DNA of 64,000 nucleotides from CAIYXB01 sp038146805 (lineage in GTDB: Bacteria > Cyanobacteriota > Vampirovibrionia > LMEP-6097), in contig JAYQSH010000005.1 in NCBI GenBank assembly GCA_038146805.1, forward strand, positions 620,001-684,000, read 5' to 3'. The position numbers were made by a program, and so were the translations under genes. Below, piece after piece: positions 60,766 to 64,000 of this stretch. Numbering within the stretch: the first letter of the stretch is position 1; every line of letters begins with the position of its first letter. Under the pieces are notes generated by a model, which saw nothing but the letters and a program-made list of their open reading frames with translations, was not told where the DNA came from and did no database searches.

Positions 60766-61020
60766 TTATTTGATTTTTGCGACTAATCTTGACTTTAATC
60801 TTGCACCAGCATTCTTGTGAATGATTTTTCTTTTGATAGCTTTATCAATAGTGCTAAATGCTTTTGGAAGATTCGCCAAAGCGTCTTCTTTATTTCCAGC
60901 TAATGCAGATTCTCTGACGATTTTGATGGCCGTTCTCATTGCCGATCTTTGAGAAATATTTCGTAATTGATTTCTTTGTGCTGTTTTAACTCTTTTTTTC
61001 GCTGATTTAATATTTGGCAT
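60766..61020 (-). CDS. rpsT: 30S ribosomal protein S20
   Basis: The 84-residue basic protein starts MPNIKSAKKRVKTAQRNQLR and has HKNAGARLKSRLVAKI at its end, the S20 signatures. It binds 16S rRNA. It is monocistronic, convergent with phoX-like (stops 5 nt apart) and divergent from map. A TAATAT box is 9 nt before its ATG. Confidence 0.95.
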   Translation of the reverse strand: MPNIKSAKKRVKTAQRNQLRNISQRSAMRTAIKIVRESALAGNKEDALANLPKAFSTIDKAIKRKIIHKNAGARLKSRLVAKIK

Positions 61021-61029
61021 AGGAAAGTT

Positions 61030-61035
61030 ATATTA
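61030..61035 (-). promoter_or_regulatory. -10 box TAATAT of rpsT
   Basis: GCTAATAT, 9 nt, ATG on the minus strand. It predicts a very short leader, so any S20 autoregulation through a long leader is unlikely. Confidence 0.5.
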
Positions 61036-61090
61036 GCATATTTGATTTCTTAAATGTAGCCGCTCTTTTGGGGAAATTTCAGTCAGATGT

Positions 61091-61096
61091 TACAGT
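61091..61096 (+). promoter_or_regulatory. possible -10 box TACAGT of map
   Basis: TACAGT ends 6 nt before the map ATG. It is a weaker match than other boxes but has the same spacing. Confidence 0.35.
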
Positions 61097-61102
61097 ATTA
61101 AT

Positions 61103-61921
61103 ATGTCTGCAAATCCAGTATGTATTTTTGAACCCGCACAATACGATATGATTCGTTTGGCGGCATCACTTGCTGGTGAGGTTTTGCATTTAACTGGTGA
61201 GCAAATTAAACCGGGTATGACCCCACTTGAACTTGATGAATTTGCCGAGACTTGGATTCGCGAGCAAGGACATATACCCACTTTCAAGGGTTATATGGGT
61301 TTCCCTAAAACTTTATGTATCTCAGTAAATGATGTTGTGGTTCATGGCATTCCTAACGAGCGCCCATTAAAAGATGGCGATATTGTCAGTATTGATGTTG
61401 GTGTTAGTGTTGTTGAGCCATATAAAGCTGAACAATTTACTTATGTTGGTGATAATGCTTTTACTTTTCCTGTTGGCGAACCAAGTTCAAAAGTCAAAAA
61501 ACTTTTAACTTCTACCAATAGAGGTCTTTGGGCTGGTATTGATGCCATTAAAGCTGGAAGTATGGTGAGTGATATTGCTAAAGCAGTTGAAAATGTTTGT
61601 AATGAAAGCCGCTACGGTAATGTCAAAGATTTTGGCGGGCACGGAGTTGGGCAAAACTATCACTGCGAGCCTTTTATTCCAAATTATTCTGATTTTTATA
61701 AATTTTATGAAGATTACGAAATCAAAGAAGGTATGGTTTTGTGCGTAGAGCCTATGTTTAATTTAGGTGTTTCTGATGTTAAGAAACATAGTGATGGCTG
61801 GACTATTACTACTGCTGATCGAAAAGCTTCTGCACATTTTGAGCATGAAGTTTTGGTTATGAAAGATGGTATCGAAGTTATTACTGATGTGCGCGATACA
61901 CGTTTATGGCAAGCTAATTAG
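61103..61921 (+). CDS. map: methionine aminopeptidase, type I
   Basis: Removes N-terminal Met from new proteins. The 272-residue protein has CISVNDVVVHGIP, the metal ligands in GDIVSIDVGVSV (Asp) and, further on, GGHGVGQNYHCEPFIPN (His), LCVEPMFN (Glu) and HFEHEVLV (Glu). The Asp-Asp pair of type I enzymes normally reads D-x-G-x...D; here the first Asp is seen in SIDVGV but the second position reads SVVEPYKAEQFTYV, so the usual second Asp appears replaced by Glu or shifted. The gene precedes infA as in the ribosomal cluster of many bacteria. Confidence 0.9.
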   Translation: MSANPVCIFEPAQYDMIRLAASLAGEVLHLTGEQIKPGMTPLELDEFAETWIREQGHIPTFKGYMGFPKTLCISVNDVVVHGIPNERPLKDGDIVSIDVGVSVVEPYKAEQFTYVGDNAFTFPVGEPSSKVKKLLTSTNRGLWAGIDAIKAGSMVSDIAKAVENVCNESRYGNVKDFGGHGVGQNYHCEPFIPNYSDFYKFYEDYEIKEGMVLCVEPMFNLGVSDVKKHSDGWTITTADRKASAHFEHEVLVMKDGIEVITDVRDTRLWQAN

Positions 61922-61929
61922 TTTTGTGC

Positions 61930-61935
61930 TAATAT
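61930..61935 (+). promoter_or_regulatory. -10 box TAATAT of infA
   Basis: GTGCTAATAT is followed by 7 nt and the TTG at 61943. The spacing favours this TTG over the GTG at 61940. Confidence 0.5.
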
Positions 61936-61942
61936 CTCAGTG

Positions 61943-62209
61943 TTGGCTAAAGAAATCATAGAAATGGAAGGCACAGTATTGGAAACAGTCCAAGGTGCAA
62001 AGTTTGTTGTTAAACTCGACAACGACCATGAAGTACTTGCTAATATTTCAGGAAAGATACGTAAACATTACATCAAAATCCTACCTGGTGATAGAGTTAA
62101 AGTAGAACTTACTCCTTATGATTTGTCTGTAGGTCGTATTACTTTTAGAGCAGATGCAAGACGTGCTCGCGAAGAAGCTGAAAGCGCAGAAAATACAGAA
62201 GCAAGCTAG
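61943..62209 (+). CDS. infA: translation initiation factor IF-1
   Basis: IF-1 blocks the ribosomal A site during initiation. Starting at the TTG at 61943 gives MAKEIIEMEGTV, the normal N-terminus; a GTG directly before would add one residue. The OB-fold core is complete: LDNDHEVLANISGKIRKHYI and ILPGDRVKVELTPYDLSVGR. The usual 72-residue length is exceeded by a charged Ala/Glu-rich C-terminal tail of about 16 residues. It follows map by 21 nt with its own -10 box. Confidence 0.93.
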   Translation: MAKEIIEMEGTVLETVQGAKFVVKLDNDHEVLANISGKIRKHYIKILPGDRVKVELTPYDLSVGRITFRADARRAREEAESAENTEAS

Positions 62210-62368
62210 GGCTAACCCCAAAAACTTTATTTTATATTTACATAGCTATAGAGAAATAATTAAACTTTTATTACAGTTCAATTATTGTTGCTAGTATAAC
62301 TAATCCGCGACTGTTTTATTCGCTAAATTATAAGTTTGTAAAACAGATTACAAAAAAGAAGAAAAGAA

Positions 62369-62482
62369 ATGAAAGTTAGATCATCAGTAAAAAAGATTTG
62401 TAATAATTGTAAGGTAATCAAAAGGTCTGGCCGAGTTATGGTCATTTGTGAAAACCCAAAACATAAACAAAGACAAGGATAA
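62369..62482 (+). CDS. rpmJ: 50S ribosomal protein L36
   Basis: The 37-residue protein is MKVRSSVKKICNNCKVIKRS, then GRVMVICENPKHKQRQG. It has the C-x2-C...C-x4-H zinc ribbon and so is the Cys-containing form. It is too short for most ORF filters but sits exactly where expected between infA and rpsM. AAGAAGAAAAGAA precedes the ATG. The 159 nt between infA and rpmJ contain GCTAAATTATAAG near 62322-62334, a possible promoter. Confidence 0.95.
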   Translation: MKVRSSVKKICNNCKVIKRSGRVMVICENPKHKQRQG

Positions 62483-62502
62483 AATTAAAAAGAAAGGAAA
62501 TT

Positions 62503-62877
62503 ATGGCGAGAATATCAGGTGTAGATTTACCAAATAAAAGAATAGTTATTGCATTAACTTATGTTTTTGGCATAGGCAAAACTACTTCAAAAAAGATTTT
62601 AAGTCAAGCGGGTATTGATGAAAGTATCAGAGCTTTTGATTTAACAGAAGACCAATTAGGGAAAATTCGTGAAATCACAAGAGCAATGACTTTAGAGGGT
62701 GATTTACGTCGTGAGATCGGTCTTAATATGAAGCGTTTGATTGAGATCAATTGTTACAGAGGAATCAGACATAGACGTGGTTTACCAAGTCGTGGTCAAA
62801 GATCAAAAACCAACGCTCGTACGCGTCGTGGTAAAAAACGTATTGCGATTGCTGGAAAGAAAAAAGCAACTAAATAA
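62503..62877 (+). CDS. rpsM: 30S ribosomal protein S13
   Basis: The 124-residue protein starts MARISGVDLPNKRIVIALTY and ends with the basic tail (RGLPSRGQRSKTNARTRRGK) that reaches the decoding centre. AAAGAAAGGAAA is its ribosome binding site. It is part of the rpmJ-rpsM-rpsK-rpoA operon, 20 nt after rpmJ. Confidence 0.97.
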   Translation: MARISGVDLPNKRIVIALTYVFGIGKTTSKKILSQAGIDESIRAFDLTEDQLGKIREITRAMTLEGDLRREIGLNMKRLIEINCYRGIRHRRGLPSRGQRSKTNARTRRGKKRIAIAGKKKATK

Positions 62878-62900
62878 TTTTTGAAATATAAAGGGTAGTC

Positions 62901-63302
62901 ATGGCAGAAAAATCAAAAGCAAAAACAAAAACAAAGAAAAAAACCAAAAAGAATGTGGTTAATGGAATTGTTCATATTTCATCTACATTTAACAACACTA
63001 TCGTTACTATTACTGATACAGCAGGAAACGCTATAAGTGCAGGTTCAGCTGGAGTAGCGGGTTTCAAAGGATCTAAAAAAAGCACTCCATTTGCGGCGCA
63101 AATCGCTTCTGATATCGCTGCTAAAAAAGCTATCGAAAGATGTGGCTTACAAAAAGTTGAAGTTCGTGTTAGCGGTCCGGGTGCTGGTCGTGAAACAGCA
63201 ACAAGAGCTTTACAATTAGCGGGTTTGCAGATTACTGCAATCTCAGATGTGACGCCGTTACCGCATAATGGATGTCGTCCAAAAAAACCTAGAAGAGTAT
63301 AA
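62901..63302 (+). CDS. rpsK: 30S ribosomal protein S11
   Basis: The 133-residue protein has a Lys-rich N-terminus (KSKAKTKTKKKTKKN), HISSTFNNTIVTITDTAGN, FKGSKKSTPFAAQIA, and the C-terminal THE S11 signature VTPLPHNGCRPKKPRRV. It binds the 16S platform. It is 23 nt after rpsM. Confidence 0.97.
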   Translation: MAEKSKAKTKTKKKTKKNVVNGIVHISSTFNNTIVTITDTAGNAISAGSAGVAGFKGSKKSTPFAAQIASDIAAKKAIERCGLQKVEVRVSGPGAGRETATRALQLAGLQITAISDVTPLPHNGCRPKKPRRV

Positions 63303-63353
63303 GTCTAGGACACACAGTTATTAGTTAAACCAAACCCAAGGAGAAAAAAAATT

Positions 63354-64000
63354 ATGAATATCGAACTAAAAATTGCCGTTGAAGAGTTTCATGAAGAGAA
63401 TGGTGGTTTAAGAGGTAAAGTGACTATGCAACCTTTATATAGAGGTTTCGGTCATACTATTGGGAACACTTTAAGAAGAATTTTACTAGGTAGAATCAAA
63501 GGTGCCGCAGTTACTCACGTAAGAATCGATGGTGTGAACCATGAGTTTTCAGCTATTCAGAATGTTTCTGAAGATGTTTTACAAATAGTTTTAAATTTAA
63601 AAAATTTAGTAGTAAAAATGCTTGTTGATGAGCCAAGAACTTTGACTTTGAGAGCTGATCAAACTGGTATTGTTTATGCAGATAGTATCGAGTGTCCAAA
63701 TGATGTTGAAATTATCAATAGAGATTTAGAAATTGCAAATCTTTCTGATGGCGGTAAATTAGATATGGAAATTACTGTTGATAGAGGTTATGGTTATGTA
63801 ACTTCTGAAGAGCATGGTGTTGAAAAAGCAGTAGATGTGATTCCTGTTGATTCATTGTTTATGCCAATCAAAAATGTTTCTTATACTGTTGAGCCAATCA
63901 GCATGACTGGTGAGAGTTCAAAATATGATAAGTTGACTATGGATTTATGGTCTGATGGTTCTGTTTCTATCAATGAAGCTGTTGGTAGTGCTTCTGCGCA
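63354..64000 (+). CDS. rpoA: DNA-directed RNA polymerase subunit alpha (partial, runs off the right edge)
   Basis: The first 215 residues are visible: the N-terminal dimerisation domain with LYRGFGHTIGNTLRRILL, GVNHEFSAIQNVSEDVLQI, DRGYGYVTSEEHG and IPVDSLFMPIKNVSYTVEP. The C-terminal DNA-binding domain is outside. CCAAGGAGAAAAAAA gives a strong ribosome binding site. The gene is in its usual place after rpsK; rplQ is expected next. Confidence 0.97.
   Translation, partial: MNIELKIAVEEFHEENGGLRGKVTMQPLYRGFGHTIGNTLRRILLGRIKGAAVTHVRIDGVNHEFSAIQNVSEDVLQIVLNLKNLVVKMLVDEPRTLTLRADQTGIVYADSIECPNDVEIINRDLEIANLSDGGKLDMEITVDRGYGYVTSEEHGVEKAVDVIPVDSLFMPIKNVSYTVEPISMTGESSKYDKLTMDLWSDGSVSINEAVGSASA

Overview
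This 64 kb stretch is AT-rich, gene-dense bacterial chromosome, with a SigA-type primary sigma factor, class I tRNA genes with encoded CCA, and a flagellar export and rod apparatus of Gram-negative type (FlhA, FlgG, FlgA, a MotB-like stator protein, FliS). Low GC, flagella, an AroH-type chorismate mutase, haem genes (hemC, hemH), a cyanobacteria-like small-subunit-of-hydrogenase aminotransferase and no photosynthesis genes best fit a non-photosynthetic relative of Cyanobacteria (Melainabacteria/Vampirovibrionia, perhaps Caenarcaniphilales-like). That placement is inferred from family resemblance and not proven here.

Layout. 1-5.1 kb: end of speD, a membrane protein, a leftward cluster of pseudopilin, peptide-binding lipoprotein and LysM protein, then coaE. 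5.1-6.2 kb: a small ribbon-helix-helix gene followed by about 0.5 kb of structured non-coding DNA. 6.2-21 kb: secF, flhA, proC, sod, alkA, peroxiredoxin, DAHP synthase, ispH, typA, a YgjP-type metallopeptidase, ychF, flgA and flgG. 21-29 kb: sigA, pyrH, hemC, an aminotransferase, a zinc dehydrogenase, hemH, aroH, a CDP-alcohol transferase and a double hot-dog dehydratase. 29-34 kb: a MotB homologue in an apparent operon with two large membrane-anchored degenerate AAA+-like paralogues, divergent from fliS. 34-46 kb: an ABC ATPase, a YcsF/PxpA-like protein, a Xer recombinase, fabI, two tandem unknown paralogues, an OPLAH-type 5-oxoprolinase and trmFO. 46-52 kb: fumC, a rhodanese, tRNA-Gly followed by a nested repeat array, a small Cys-rich lipoprotein, a U32 protein and cinA. 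52.3-59.1 kb: an accessory block beginning at tRNA-Ser(GCU), with a broken IS30 element, a lipoprotein, a complete IS3 element, a kinase-fold protein, a decayed PD-(D/E)xK-like gene and palindromic repeats. 59.2-64 kb: a PhoX-like phosphatase, rpsT, and the conserved map-infA-rpmJ-rpsM-rpsK-rpoA cluster, cut at the right edge.

Three things stand out. First, at least a dozen genes have a GC(TATAAT/TAAAAT/TAATAT)-type -10 box only 6-11 nt from the start codon, which predicts widespread leaderless transcripts and corrects several start sites. Second, the motB-linked pair of walker-degenerate AAA+-like membrane proteins is the best candidate for an undescribed system, possibly connected with motility. 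Third, several short repeat families sit at the 3' ends of genes, including one that supplies the C-terminus and stop codon of ispH. Several genes (oppA-like, ygjP-like, fliS, 5-oxoprolinase, IS30) show single-base frameshifts, mostly in homopolymer runs; these may be sequence errors, so the genes are annotated at full length with the break described.
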